Of a stretch of 64,000 nt of DNA, positions 34,476 through 46,777 are shown in pieces. The translations under genes and the position numbers were made by a program. The stretch is from Chlamydiota bacterium. GTDB lineage: Bacteria > Chlamydiota > Chlamydiia > Chlamydiales > JAAZZY01. The stretch's first letter is position 1. Each line of letters starts with the position of its first letter. The stretch is from the NCBI GenBank assembly GCA_022601345.1, contig JAJACU010000010.1:34752-98751 (forward strand). Direction: 5' to 3'. The notes below the pieces were generated by a model. It did no database searches and was not told the origin of the DNA. It saw only the letters and a program-made list of their open reading frames with translations.

Positions 34476-35512
34476 AAAGTTTAGCTGCTGTACTAGAAAA
34501 ATTAAATGAACCTTTAAAAATTATTGAACTTGATATTCCACCCCTTAAACCAGGTCAAGTTTTAGTCAAAATTGCATATTCAGGACTTTGCCACTCCCAG
34601 CTCAACGAAATAAAAGGAAAAAGAGGCGAAGATAAGTTTCTTCCTCATACGATGGGACACGAGGCTTCAGGTACAGTACTTCAAGTGGGCGAAGGTGTTA
34701 CAAAAGTCAAAGTTGGAGATCATGTTGTAGCCTCCTGGATCAAAGGTAACGGCTTAAATGTAGCGGCATCTCAGTATCTTTATGGGAAAGAAGTTGTGAA
34801 CTCTGGGGCAATCAGTACCTTTATGACTCACGCAGTCATCTCAGAAAATAGACTCATTCCTATTGAAAAAGATCTTTCATTAAAACTTGCAGCCCTACTT
34901 GGGTGCGCCCTACCTACCGGTATAGGAATGGTTTTAAATACAGCCAAAGTAAAGCCTGGCTCATCTATAGCTATTTTTGGTTTAGGCGGAATTGGCATGA
35001 GCGCTCTTATTGGAGCAAAGCTAATGTATGCGTCTAACTCAATCGCTATTGACATTTCAGAAGAAAAACTTAATTTAGCTAAACAGCTAGGAGCAACCCA
35101 CACCATTAACGCATCAAAAGAAAATGTTAATGAAAAAATTCTTGAATATACCTGTAACCTAGGAGTTGACTATTCTATTGAAGCTGCAGGTAACAAAAGT
35201 GCTATGCAACAAGCTTTTAAATCAGTAAAAAATCATACGGGCCTTTGCGTCATTGCTGGAAATTTGAAACATGACCAAACCATTGAAATTAATCCTTTTG
35301 ACCTCATTTTAGGAAAAAAAATTATAGGCACATGGGGCGGAGAAAGTAAAATTGATGAAGATATTTTTCTATATTCAAAATTACTTAAAGAGGCTAAGAT
35401 CAACCTCGATCCACTAATAAGCCACGAATTTAAATTAGACCAAATTAATGAAGCTGTCAGCTTATTAGATGAAGGAAAAGCTGTTCGCTGTCTAATAAAT
35501 TTAGGAAACTAA
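34472..35512 (+). CDS. Zinc-type medium-chain alcohol dehydrogenase lacking the structural zinc lobe
   Basis: 346 residues. The catalytic-zinc ligands are in GLCHSQLNE and MGHEASGTV, and the cofactor loop is AIFGLGGIGMSAL with an acidic end to the next strand (IAIDISEEKL), pointing to NAD. The usual four-cysteine structural zinc loop after VGDHVVASW is absent. It begins inside the reductase stop (ATGA). It could oxidise or reduce a hydroxyl in the sugar pathway or on an aglycone; substrate unknown. Confidence 0.86.
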   Translation: MKSLAAVLEKLNEPLKIIELDIPPLKPGQVLVKIAYSGLCHSQLNEIKGKRGEDKFLPHTMGHEASGTVLQVGEGVTKVKVGDHVVASWIKGNGLNVAASQYLYGKEVVNSGAISTFMTHAVISENRLIPIEKDLSLKLAALLGCALPTGIGMVLNTAKVKPGSSIAIFGLGGIGMSALIGAKLMYASNSIAIDISEEKLNLAKQLGATHTINASKENVNEKILEYTCNLGVDYSIEAAGNKSAMQQAFKSVKNHTGLCVIAGNLKHDQTIEINPFDLILGKKIIGTWGGESKIDEDIFLYSKLLKEAKINLDPLISHEFKLDQINEAVSLLDEGKAVRCLINLGN

Positions 35513-35541
35513 TATTACTAAAGGGAGCCTGATACAAAGCA

Positions 35542-36684
35542 ATGAATTCTACATCGTATGTCGATTTTTATAAAAAACATAATATCTGCCCAGTACTGAA
35601 TAATATTGACCCACTTTTTCTAAAGAAAAGAGCAGCCCTTTATTTTCAGTTAGGCATCTTTCCTTCTTTTTTAAAAGATAAAACTGTTCTTGAATTTGGT
35701 CCTGGAAATGGAATCAACTCATTATATACAAATTCCCTAGGACCTAAAGAATATGTTCTTGTGGATGCTAATCCGACAAGCCTTGAAAATTGCAAAAAAA
35801 ACTTCCAAGATTCTTTTGATGAGCATGACAACTATAGCTTCGTAAACAGCCTAGTCGATGACTTTCAAACGAATAAAAAATTTGATCTTGTTATATGTGA
35901 GGGCCTCATTCCTCACCAACACGATCCTAAAAGCTGCGCTAAACATGCTGCCTCGTTTACAAAAACTGGAGGCCTTTTTGTTCTGACATGCCACGACTTC
36001 CTTTCTTTTTTAAGTGAGAAGTTAAGGTGCTTTATTAGCTACATAAGTGTAGATAAAGATTGGAACTTTGACCAAAAAGTTGACCAAATTACAGCGCAAC
36101 TCAGCAGTCATTTTAAAATTCTTAAATCGATGAATAGAAAACAAAGAGACTGGGTCATTGACAACACCATGCAAGTTGAGCATTGGACTGAAACTCCTCT
36201 ATTTTCAGTTCATGACGCCATTGAGGCTCTCGATGAGAGTTTTATTCCTGTAGGTAGCTCTCCCAAATTTATTAATGACTTGCGCTGGTACAAAGACTTA
36301 ACAGATGATAATGATTTTTTATTCAATAAACATGCATTAGAAAAATACTGGAAAAATGTACATAACCTTATTGATTTTAGATTTGAGTTTCCAGAGAGAT
36401 CTGCAAGGGCAAATAAAGAGCTTTACCAGATGTCGATAAATATTAAGAAATTAATTTCAAATTATCTTGCTGAGCCATCAAATAGTAACGGTGAGGCAAT
36501 TATTGCGTTGCTTTATGAAATCAAAAGATCTGTTGAAGAGTTTTCAGAAGAAACAGCAAGAGCCATTCAATGCTACATTGACAATTTAAGTAGGGTTTTC
36601 AATCAACAACCCACAAACTTTACCCATTTTCAAAACTGGTGGGGAAGAGGCATGCAATTTTTAAGTTTATTAAAGGTAGATTAG
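35542..36684 (+). CDS. SAM-dependent methyltransferase with C-terminal extension
   Basis: 380 residues. VLEFGPGNGINSLY (about 50-63) and YVLVDANPTSLENC form the SAM site, and FDLVICEGLIPHQHDP is motif II. The C-terminal ~200 residues are helical and not recognised. An AGGGAG site lies upstream. It is unrelated in detail to the methyltransferase at 21190. O- or N-methylation of a sugar is the inferred role. Confidence 0.8.
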   Translation: MNSTSYVDFYKKHNICPVLNNIDPLFLKKRAALYFQLGIFPSFLKDKTVLEFGPGNGINSLYTNSLGPKEYVLVDANPTSLENCKKNFQDSFDEHDNYSFVNSLVDDFQTNKKFDLVICEGLIPHQHDPKSCAKHAASFTKTGGLFVLTCHDFLSFLSEKLRCFISYISVDKDWNFDQKVDQITAQLSSHFKILKSMNRKQRDWVIDNTMQVEHWTETPLFSVHDAIEALDESFIPVGSSPKFINDLRWYKDLTDDNDFLFNKHALEKYWKNVHNLIDFRFEFPERSARANKELYQMSINIKKLISNYLAEPSNSNGEAIIALLYEIKRSVEEFSEETARAIQCYIDNLSRVFNQQPTNFTHFQNWWGRGMQFLSLLKVD

Positions 36685-36688
36685 ATTT

Positions 36689-37504
36689 ATGCACACACTA
36701 CAACAGCTCAAGCAGTACGAGAAAGATTTCATTGAAAACGGCTATTTTGTATTAGATCTAAACAACTTAGAGTACGTACAAGAAGCCGCAAATCTCATAG
36801 AAAATCATCTTAAAAAGATTTCAGGTATCTCAGATATAACACTGAAAAATTACCACCAATTCTTTGATAGCAATGATGAACATTACGAAATGCAATTTCA
36901 AATGCTTCAGTTTTTTAGACAGAATCAGTTTGCACAGAAAATTCTTCAATCCAATCTAGATGTATATCAATTTTTACTAGGTCCAGATTTAGAAATCCAA
37001 ACTGAGCCTTATTTAAGAATAACTAGACCCTTCAAATCTAAGGACAATATAGGCTTCCACAGAGACACTTTCTATGGCACTGGTCCTGGGGAAATTTCTT
37101 CGGTAATACCTTTTGTAGATCTAACTGAAAAAAACTCTCTTTCAGTTTCTCCGAAATCGCACATTATACCCGATCGTCTCTTCAAATTAAAACAAGTGGT
37201 TAATGCTGAGGTTCCAAAAGATTCTAAAAGGCATAAAATGGGATTTCTATATGCTCCCAAGCTCATGGACCCTACAATTAGAGATCAAGTTGTTCCAGTT
37301 CCTTTAAAAAAAGGACAAGCTCTTGTTTTTATGCTTTCAATAGTACACGGTAGTGAAGAGAATCAAACGGACTATCCTAGGTGGTCAACAGATATAAGAG
37401 TGAGAAACTCACTAACACCTTTAAATGAAAACATGAAAGCAAACTACTACAAGCCACTAAAAGTTTCTGCTACAGCTCAGACTTTTGAAAAACTTTCTGT
37501 ATGA
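36689..37504 (+). CDS. Phytanoyl-CoA-dioxygenase-like Fe(II)/2-oxoglutarate oxygenase
   Basis: 271 residues. The metal triad is H124-x-D126 (GFHRDTFYG) and His220 (SIVHGSEEN), with Arg231 or Arg237 (PRWSTDIRVR) to bind 2-oxoglutarate. This is the PhyH-family layout. Such enzymes hydroxylate small molecules, including sugars and nucleotides in biosynthetic clusters. It follows the methyltransferase by four bases and overlaps the next gene by four. Substrate unknown. Confidence 0.84.
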   Translation: MHTLQQLKQYEKDFIENGYFVLDLNNLEYVQEAANLIENHLKKISGISDITLKNYHQFFDSNDEHYEMQFQMLQFFRQNQFAQKILQSNLDVYQFLLGPDLEIQTEPYLRITRPFKSKDNIGFHRDTFYGTGPGEISSVIPFVDLTEKNSLSVSPKSHIIPDRLFKLKQVVNAEVPKDSKRHKMGFLYAPKLMDPTIRDQVVPVPLKKGQALVFMLSIVHGSEENQTDYPRWSTDIRVRNSLTPLNENMKANYYKPLKVSATAQTFEKLSV

Positions 37505-37920
37505 AAAACATATTGCCCCCACACTTTTCTAATATATCGATCATAAAAGCTATACATAAAGCAACTTATTACGATTATGAATCTTCACAAAGTGAGAAAG
37601 ACAACTTAGAATTTTTAGAGCTAATAGATAGAGATTATATTCACTTAGCATCTAAAAGATTTTTCCAAAAAGCATTTGTATTTAGCTTATGTAAGGCTGT
37701 TAAACTCAGACGACTCTCAACTTTGACCTACCTAAAGACAAGCAAGCTATTTAATCAGCTACCAAAATCCAAGAAAGTTGAATTTCTATCTTATGCCCTA
37801 TCCTTTAAACATGAAAATTACAAATTAATCCTAGATTTGCTCAAAAGTGACCCAGAGTTACCCAATAATCGTAAAATTAAGAAAACCCTTGAGATGGTCA
37901 AAACCAGCTCATTCAATTGA
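37501..37920 (+). CDS. Hypothetical protein, 139 aa
   Basis: I do not recognise this protein. It is basic and mainly helical, without signal peptide or membrane segment. It begins with an ATGA overlap on the dioxygenase and is the last gene of the plus-strand run from 31338, ending 17 bases before a convergent gene. Its codon use looks like that of its neighbours. It is similar in character, not in clear sequence, to the small gene at 42029. Confidence 0.6.
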   Translation: MKNILPPHFSNISIIKAIHKATYYDYESSQSEKDNLEFLELIDRDYIHLASKRFFQKAFVFSLCKAVKLRRLSTLTYLKTSKLFNQLPKSKKVEFLSYALSFKHENYKLILDLLKSDPELPNNRKIKKTLEMVKTSSFN

Positions 37921-37937
37921 TTAGCAAAATTTAAACT

Positions 37938-39179
37938 CTACAGTTCATCAGTATTTTTATTAGATTTTTCAAAACTTTTGCTTACAGAACTTGCGGCTTT
38001 ATAACAATAAACAATAGGTGAGCCAAAAATGCTTGTATTTTGAGCATGTGTAATAGATTTAGAAGGGTTGATGAGCTCTCTATTCATTATTTCGCTTACC
38101 ACATCTAAAACTTCGCTTGAAGTGTTATCATCAATGCGAATGTTGTGCTTTTTGAAATCTTCATCTAACCTAAGGTGACAGTAAGGACTTGCAAACATCT
38201 CACTAAACTTAAGGTGTCTTTTCTCTTCTAAATGCCAATACTTCTTATATGTAAAAATATCAAATTTATGAATAGGTAGTCCATAGAATGGAGCAGTTTG
38301 AACTTGAACAACAGGCACTCCAAAATATCCTGGAATCAGTGAAGGGCCAGAGTTGCAGCCCAAAAAGAATTTACACTTTGAAAATAAAAAGACAGAGAAA
38401 TGCTCTACGTCTCCACAAACATCTGAAATATCAATAACTTTTTTAAGTGATTTGAATTTCTCAGGTAAAGGATTTGATTTTTTAGAAGCTACCCTAAAAC
38501 ACCACCCCCCTTTCTCAATAATTTTCTGACAAGCTTCGAAGTAACTCTCAACATCTACGCATCTGTTGTTGTAGTTTTTTTCCCAAAAAGAGTCTTTATT
38601 ATAAAAGACACTGTCTCTGTAATGAAACGTTACAAACCACGCATTTTGCGGAACCTGCAATTTTTCCAAGATTTTTCTGGCATATCTTTCATCTTTTCTT
38701 GTTATTTCAAATAGTTTTTTAGAATAAAAGCGATTCGTTTCAAACATCGATCCACTACTTTGCGTATCTGACATATAGTAGTTAACTGGATATCGTAAGT
38801 TATCTTGTTCTTTAGATCTTAAACCATAAATTTCTGGATAGACAAATGGAGCAAGCAAACTGAATTTAATTTTTTCCCACTTAGAACTCGAATATTCAAA
38901 AAGTAAAGTAGAAAAGTACTTTTTTAAGTATTTAATTAAGTGAATATTTAGGTGCGGTGTTTGAAACTTAGAATGCGTTAAATCCATAGAAAAGACCACT
39001 ATAAATTTATAGTGTGGAGGCACTAACCCTAGCCGTTGCCGCTTAATTAGGGTACATGGCTCAGTTATTTGATGGCCTATTCCTCTAATAATAAGAGGTA
39101 TCTCAACAAATCGATATCCTAAAATGTGTAGAAACCGATAAGCCCCTTCAAATATTTTTTGATACAACCATTTAAACAT
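37938..39179 (-). CDS. Putative glycosyltransferase of the TIGR04372 type
   Basis: 413 residues. The segment VTFHYRDSVFY, followed by VESYFEACQKIIEKGG, then CKFFLGCNSGPSLIPGYFGVPVV, matches the layout I know from TIGR04372 proteins, which are found in polysaccharide and SAM-sugar clusters. The N-terminus is basic with a hydrophobic patch (FRFLHILGYRFVEIPLIIRG-like) that may touch the membrane. It follows the dioxygenase at 39181 by one base. Donor and acceptor unknown. Confidence 0.75.
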   Translation of the reverse strand: MFKWLYQKIFEGAYRFLHILGYRFVEIPLIIRGIGHQITEPCTLIKRQRLGLVPPHYKFIVVFSMDLTHSKFQTPHLNIHLIKYLKKYFSTLLFEYSSSKWEKIKFSLLAPFVYPEIYGLRSKEQDNLRYPVNYYMSDTQSSGSMFETNRFYSKKLFEITRKDERYARKILEKLQVPQNAWFVTFHYRDSVFYNKDSFWEKNYNNRCVDVESYFEACQKIIEKGGWCFRVASKKSNPLPEKFKSLKKVIDISDVCGDVEHFSVFLFSKCKFFLGCNSGPSLIPGYFGVPVVQVQTAPFYGLPIHKFDIFTYKKYWHLEEKRHLKFSEMFASPYCHLRLDEDFKKHNIRIDDNTSSEVLDVVSEIMNRELINPSKSITHAQNTSIFGSPIVYCYKAASSVSKSFEKSNKNTDEL

Positions 39180-39180
39180 T

Positions 39181-39930
39181 TTATTTTCTAATTAACATTG
39201 TAAATTCAAAGCTAACTCGAGAGTTGTTCATTGCATTGAAACATCCTCCATGAAGTAAGCGATCATGAAAGATAACACTTTCACCCGCTTTGTTACTAAG
39301 AGGAAGAACATTTAAATTATAATCTTCTTCATTAAAAACAGGCTTTAAAAACCCATCTCTTTCTTGTTGACCACAGCAATAATTTTCTTTTTGTGAGTGA
39401 GGAACAACTCTTAAACCATTTCCAGCCTCTTCACACCAAATTGGAATCCAAATTTTAAGTCTTGTGTATCCTTCTGGCATTGTTCCGTGCCCTAAGTCCC
39501 AAAACCATTTATCAGCATGCAATGGTCCAATATCATTTTTTTGTTGGGGTCTAACAAATCTCCAATAAATTTCTTCTTCATAAAGGTTTTCTTCATTAGC
39601 TACCTTAATTCCTCCAAATAACTCATTTAGCTGGTTGTAAAAAGGCATCTTTTGGATTTCATGAATATATTCTTGAGGAAAAATTCTATTGAGCTTTGTC
39701 CAAACCTTTTTATGGTCAATTAAGTCAGAAAACTTGTGAAATTCATCCATAGGCGTTTGAGAGCATTTATCTTTGAGATCTGGATAGTATTTTGACACGA
39801 GTGAAACTGCATGCAAGTGCACCAGCTCTCTTATTTTTGTTAGCTCAGATGAAGATAATTTTACATCTAAAATGTAACCTGCTCCGTCATTAATTTCATT
39901 TAATGCAGCTTCTTGACTTAATGTGTCCAT
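39181..39930 (-). CDS. Phytanoyl-CoA-dioxygenase-like Fe(II)/2-oxoglutarate oxygenase, second copy
   Basis: 249 residues. Ligands are H138-x-D140 (GPLHADKWFW) and His226 (RLLHGGCF), with Arg237 for 2-oxoglutarate. LRVVPHSQK and ESVIFHDRLLHGG are typical of PhyH proteins, but the protein is only distantly related to the one at 36689. It is in a two-gene minus-strand unit with the TIGR04372 glycosyltransferase. Hydroxylation of a glycan building block is inferred. Confidence 0.84.
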   Translation of the reverse strand: MDTLSQEAALNEINDGAGYILDVKLSSSELTKIRELVHLHAVSLVSKYYPDLKDKCSQTPMDEFHKFSDLIDHKKVWTKLNRIFPQEYIHEIQKMPFYNQLNELFGGIKVANEENLYEEEIYWRFVRPQQKNDIGPLHADKWFWDLGHGTMPEGYTRLKIWIPIWCEEAGNGLRVVPHSQKENYCCGQQERDGFLKPVFNEEDYNLNVLPLSNKAGESVIFHDRLLHGGCFNAMNNSRVSFEFTMLIRK

Positions 39931-40067
39931 ATGAATTTCAAACTCCTAAAATAGGTTTGTGCTTTCGCTCATGATGCATAATTTAAACCTTTCAAATCAA
40001 CGAGATATTTAATTCACCTTAATTTATTCATCTGATAGAATCTGAAGATCTTAAACTAATAAGATAC

Positions 40068-41063
40068 ATGATGATTATTTCAAAAACTCCAGTCAGAATT
40101 AGTTTATTTGGAGGTGGAACTGACTACCCTGATTACTTTAAAAGAGACAAAGGTGCAGTTTTAGGAACTACCATCAACAAGTATATTTATTTGAGTGTTA
40201 ATAAACTCAGTTCTTTTTTTGACTACAAAATAAAAGTTAGCTACTCGTTGTCAGAAAAAGTAGAATCTATTGAGGATATACAACACCCAAGCATTAGAGA
40301 ATGTCTAAAGTACAAAGAAATGACCCAAGGATTAGACATTCACCATTTTGCAGACTTACCTGCCCGCACAGGACTAGGCTCATCATCATCGTTTACTGTT
40401 GGACTATTAAACGCTATTCATAAGCTTCAAGATCATAAGGCTTCTAAAGAAATTTTAGCCAAAGAAGCGCTACATATTGAACAAAACTTAATTTGTGAAC
40501 GTGTTGGCTCACAAGATCAAGTTCATGCAGCTTATGGTGGATTAAATATCATTGAATTCAACCAAGATGGCCATCAAGTAACTCCTTTGGATATTTCTCA
40601 AGAAAAACAGGAACTTATTGAAAACAGCCTTTTGCTATTTTATACAGGCATTAATCGTTATGCCAATGACATTCTTGAGGAACAAATTAAAAACACTAAG
40701 GCGGGTTCTAAAGATGCCTTTTTAAAGAGAATGTATGAAATGGTCTACGAGGCAAAAGAAATAATCTTAAATTTAGATGGCCCAGAACTTATCCAAAAAT
40801 TAGGGTCACTACTTCATAAAAGCTGGGAACACAAAAAAAGACTCTCCAGCAAAATTTCTAACAACAGTATTGATAACTATTATAGTCTGGCTAAGGATGC
40901 AGGAGCAATTGGCGGCAAACTTTGTGGAGCTGGGCATGGAGGTTTCCTGCTTTTAATGGTTCCTAGCAAAAAACAAGACCAAGTGCGCCATTCCCTACAA
41001 GATCTCTTAGAAGTAGACTTTAAGTTCGATCGAGAAGGCAGCCAAATTATTTACCAACAATAA
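40068..41063 (+). CDS. GHMP-family sugar kinase (HddA-like)
   Basis: 331 residues. Start MMIISKTPVRISLFGGGTDYP, with the GGGTD signature of the heptose/fucose kinase branch. ATP loop PARTGLGSSSSF (about 99-110) and the C-terminal GGKLCGAGHGGFLLLM complete the GHMP fold. HddA phosphorylates D-glycero-D-manno-heptose 7-phosphate at C1. With the GmhA-like isomerase 13 kb away, a heptose 1,7-bisphosphate route is plausible, but GmhB and HddC partners are not seen here. Confidence 0.86.
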   Translation: MMIISKTPVRISLFGGGTDYPDYFKRDKGAVLGTTINKYIYLSVNKLSSFFDYKIKVSYSLSEKVESIEDIQHPSIRECLKYKEMTQGLDIHHFADLPARTGLGSSSSFTVGLLNAIHKLQDHKASKEILAKEALHIEQNLICERVGSQDQVHAAYGGLNIIEFNQDGHQVTPLDISQEKQELIENSLLLFYTGINRYANDILEEQIKNTKAGSKDAFLKRMYEMVYEAKEIILNLDGPELIQKLGSLLHKSWEHKKRLSSKISNNSIDNYYSLAKDAGAIGGKLCGAGHGGFLLLMVPSKKQDQVRHSLQDLLEVDFKFDREGSQIIYQQ

Positions 41064-41070
41064 CAACTAG

Positions 41071-42024
<954 letters not shown>

Positions 42025-42028
42025 CTAA

Positions 42029-42328
42029 ATGATTTTCAAAAGATTAAAATATCTAAAAGAGCTTAAGAAAAACAAAAATCAGTACTATCAGCTTATAAAA
42101 GATAAAAACACTTCTGAAATGAAAAAGTTATTTGACTCTGAAGTATTTTACAACTTCCCAAAGAAGTATATTTTTCGCTACATCCATTTTTGCTCAAGTT
42201 CATCTGATGCTTTTTTTAGAAATGAAATTGTTGATTTTTTACTTTCAAATAAACGGTATTTGGAATTTGCTATAAAACACGTCAAAAACTTTCCTCTCGA
42301 TGCCGAGGGGAAAGAGATTAACTCTTAA
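42029..42328 (+). CDS. Hypothetical protein, 99 aa
   Basis: I do not recognise it. It is short, very basic and aromatic (many Lys, Tyr and Phe), without signal peptide. It lies four bases after the epimerase and its last 11 bases overlap the convergent epimerase gene. Its being in a tight operon supports that it is real, although the C-terminus could be a chance extension. Confidence 0.5.
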   Translation: MIFKRLKYLKELKKNKNQYYQLIKDKNTSEMKKLFDSEVFYNFPKKYIFRYIHFCSSSSDAFFRNEIVDFLLSNKRYLEFAIKHVKNFPLDAEGKEINS

Positions 42329-43235
42329 TTAAGTCTTGCCCTATGTACCAAGAAATTGTTTTTTCTAAACCTTCTTGTAGTGGTGTAAATGCAAGTGATG
42401 GAAGAAGACTTTTTAACAAACCATTGTTCAAACATTTAGATTTAGCACCTACATATTTAGAAATATCATATTGTACATTCTCAAAATCATATCCAACTTC
42501 TTGACATATGAGCTTTGCAAAATGACGAATCGTGTGTTCTTCTCCTGAACTAACATTAATCAACTTATTTTCTTCGTGTTCTATAAGGTTCAACATAACA
42601 TCGACTAAATCAGTGACAAAAAGTAGCTCTCTTTTTTGATAACCATCACCCCACAAAACAGGCGGCTCTCCACCAGCCTTTGCCCCTGCAATTTTTCTAA
42701 TTAAATCGATAATAAAGTGGCATTGCTTGCCTTTATGAAAGTATTCAGTTCCATAAAGAGCGCTAAAAGCAAAGCACAAATATTTCATGCCATATTGCTT
42801 ATTAAGTGAGACAAGCCCATTATAAAGCATCCGCTTAGTCATTGCATATGAAAAAAGACTTGAGTGTGGCAGCCCCTCAAGGTAATTTTCTTCTTTTAAG
42901 TCTGCCCCTGGTGCATAAGCGCAACTAGTGCCCATTGCAATCAGCTTTGCTTGTATTTGGCTTTCTTTCCACCACGAAAGAACATTTGTATTTATCTTTT
43001 GGTTCATTAACCAAATATCACCTTGGTGAAGAGAAGGAAAGTCCCCAGCCTGTACCCACACAGCAAGGTGAAAGATATAATCAAACTTAATGCTATCAAA
43101 TTGGTTTAAGGCTCCATCCTTAGACAAGTTGCATGTTTTAGAGCTAACTTTTGTGACCTCGTGGCCCTGCTCTTCAAGGGATTTACAAAGATGTCTTCCT
43201 AAAAAACCCAAAGCACCTGTTACTAAAAACTTCAT
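42318..43235 (-). CDS. NAD-dependent epimerase (GDP-fucose-synthase-like SDR)
   Basis: About 305 residues from ATG 43235. A GGAG six bases before this ATG decides the start over the in-frame ATG at 43247, which contains it. KFLVTGALGFLGRHL is the NAD loop, MGTSCAYAPG and YAMTK supply the triad, and GDGYQKRELLFVTDLVD follows. The overall pattern is closest to GDP-4-keto-6-deoxymannose epimerase/reductases. It is a single gene on the minus strand between two plus-strand units. Confidence 0.82.
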   Translation of the reverse strand: MKFLVTGALGFLGRHLCKSLEEQGHEVTKVSSKTCNLSKDGALNQFDSIKFDYIFHLAVWVQAGDFPSLHQGDIWLMNQKINTNVLSWWKESQIQAKLIAMGTSCAYAPGADLKEENYLEGLPHSSLFSYAMTKRMLYNGLVSLNKQYGMKYLCFAFSALYGTEYFHKGKQCHFIIDLIRKIAGAKAGGEPPVLWGDGYQKRELLFVTDLVDVMLNLIEHEENKLINVSSGEEHTIRHFAKLICQEVGYDFENVQYDISKYVGAKSKCLNNGLLKSLLPSLAFTPLQEGLEKTISWYIGQDLIKS

Positions 43236-43354
43236 CCCTATCTCCATAAATAAATCTAACCCGTAGGACTATAGACTCTCCCTTAAAAGCTTGTAAAGAA
43301 TAAGTAGATTTTTTCTCGATATTTTCACAAATTTCACCTATAGTCAGTTCCAAT

Positions 43355-44518
43355 ATGAAAACAAAAATTATTTCCATAAATCCTTGCTTTTACACAGAGA
43401 TTGGACATAACTTCTACTACCTAAAATCAGTTGAAAAAGCCTGCAACATCTTAAACTGGGATTTCCATGCATTAGTCCCTCAAAAGAATATTTTAAAAGA
43501 CCTTCCCTCCAATTGGTATAAAGTAATTAACTCTCCTACTATACGGGTTTGGTTTGAGTTTATTGAAAAAAAACCTTACAAAAGACCAAGAAAACTTATT
43601 AGAGCCAAACAAAGATTCTTGTACTATTTATCAGTTTATAGGGCCTTAAAAAAACTACTTAGAAAAGATAAACATAATCCTAGCATTTTGCTGTATGAAG
43701 CTTTTGGAGTAGAAGACCTCAGTTTAATTGCCCAGCTTATTCCTTTCCTACCTTGTAAAAACCTGCAAATTTGGCTTATTTTTAGATACCCTGCTTCATT
43801 TATGAATGAAGATGCAAAAAAATATAAGTATTGGCTCTCTAAGATTGAAAGCAGCAGTGCTCAACTAAAATTAATTACTGATACAGACTTACTCCAACAA
43901 GATTTGTATCAATATTTTGAATCAAAGTTAGAGGTTTTTCCAATTCCTCTTCCCAAAGATTTAGGAAAAGAAAAAACTAACGAAAACACTAAAGAAATTA
44001 CGTGTTGGTGGCCAGGAGTTGTCAGACCAGGAAAAGGATTGGATATTATACAAGAGTTCTCTGCATCTGAAAATAGCTCCAATAGGCTTATCAAATTAAT
44101 AGCTGCAAAAAGTGCAAATCTAGTCCAGCAAAAACGAGGCCCTCACCTTAAAATTCTAGATGATAAACTCTCTAAAGATGACTACAACCTACACCTTGCA
44201 AAAAGCGACTTCATCCTTTTGCCATACACAGATGCATGTTATGAGAAAACCTCTTCAAATATTTTTGTAGAAGCGCTGCTTGCCGGAAAGATCCCTCTTG
44301 TATATTCAAATACATGGATGGCCTATGAACTTGAAAAATTTTCGCTCTCAGAACTGATTCTAGATTGGAAGGGCTCTTCATTATGCAATAGTATAGTTAA
44401 AATTTATGAAAACCAAAAAATCAGAGAAAAAATACTTTATATGCAAAAAAGCTATCATCAACTTCACAATGTCGAAAACTTCAGCAAAAGCATGAAAAAA
44501 CTAATAGAGAGAAACTAA
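43355..44518 (+). CDS. GT-B-fold glycosyltransferase (GT4-like)
   Basis: 387 residues, no signal peptide. The C-terminal half has WWPGVVRPGKGLDII and then DFILLPYTDACYEKTSSNIFVEALLAGKIPLV, corresponding to the nucleotide-sugar site and E-x7-E motif of GT4 enzymes. The N-terminal acceptor domain is basic and aromatic. Followed after one base by a GT2 gene, so the two act in one pathway, adding sugars to a lipid carrier or core. Confidence 0.8.
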   Translation: MKTKIISINPCFYTEIGHNFYYLKSVEKACNILNWDFHALVPQKNILKDLPSNWYKVINSPTIRVWFEFIEKKPYKRPRKLIRAKQRFLYYLSVYRALKKLLRKDKHNPSILLYEAFGVEDLSLIAQLIPFLPCKNLQIWLIFRYPASFMNEDAKKYKYWLSKIESSSAQLKLITDTDLLQQDLYQYFESKLEVFPIPLPKDLGKEKTNENTKEITCWWPGVVRPGKGLDIIQEFSASENSSNRLIKLIAAKSANLVQQKRGPHLKILDDKLSKDDYNLHLAKSDFILLPYTDACYEKTSSNIFVEALLAGKIPLVYSNTWMAYELEKFSLSELILDWKGSSLCNSIVKIYENQKIREKILYMQKSYHQLHNVENFSKSMKKLIERN

Positions 44519-44519
44519 G

Positions 44520-46708
<2,189 letters not shown>

Positions 46709-46777
46709 AAGAAATTTCTATTGACATTATCTTGTTATTTAAAAGAAAATTTTGAAATCTAAAGCTATAGTTATGAA

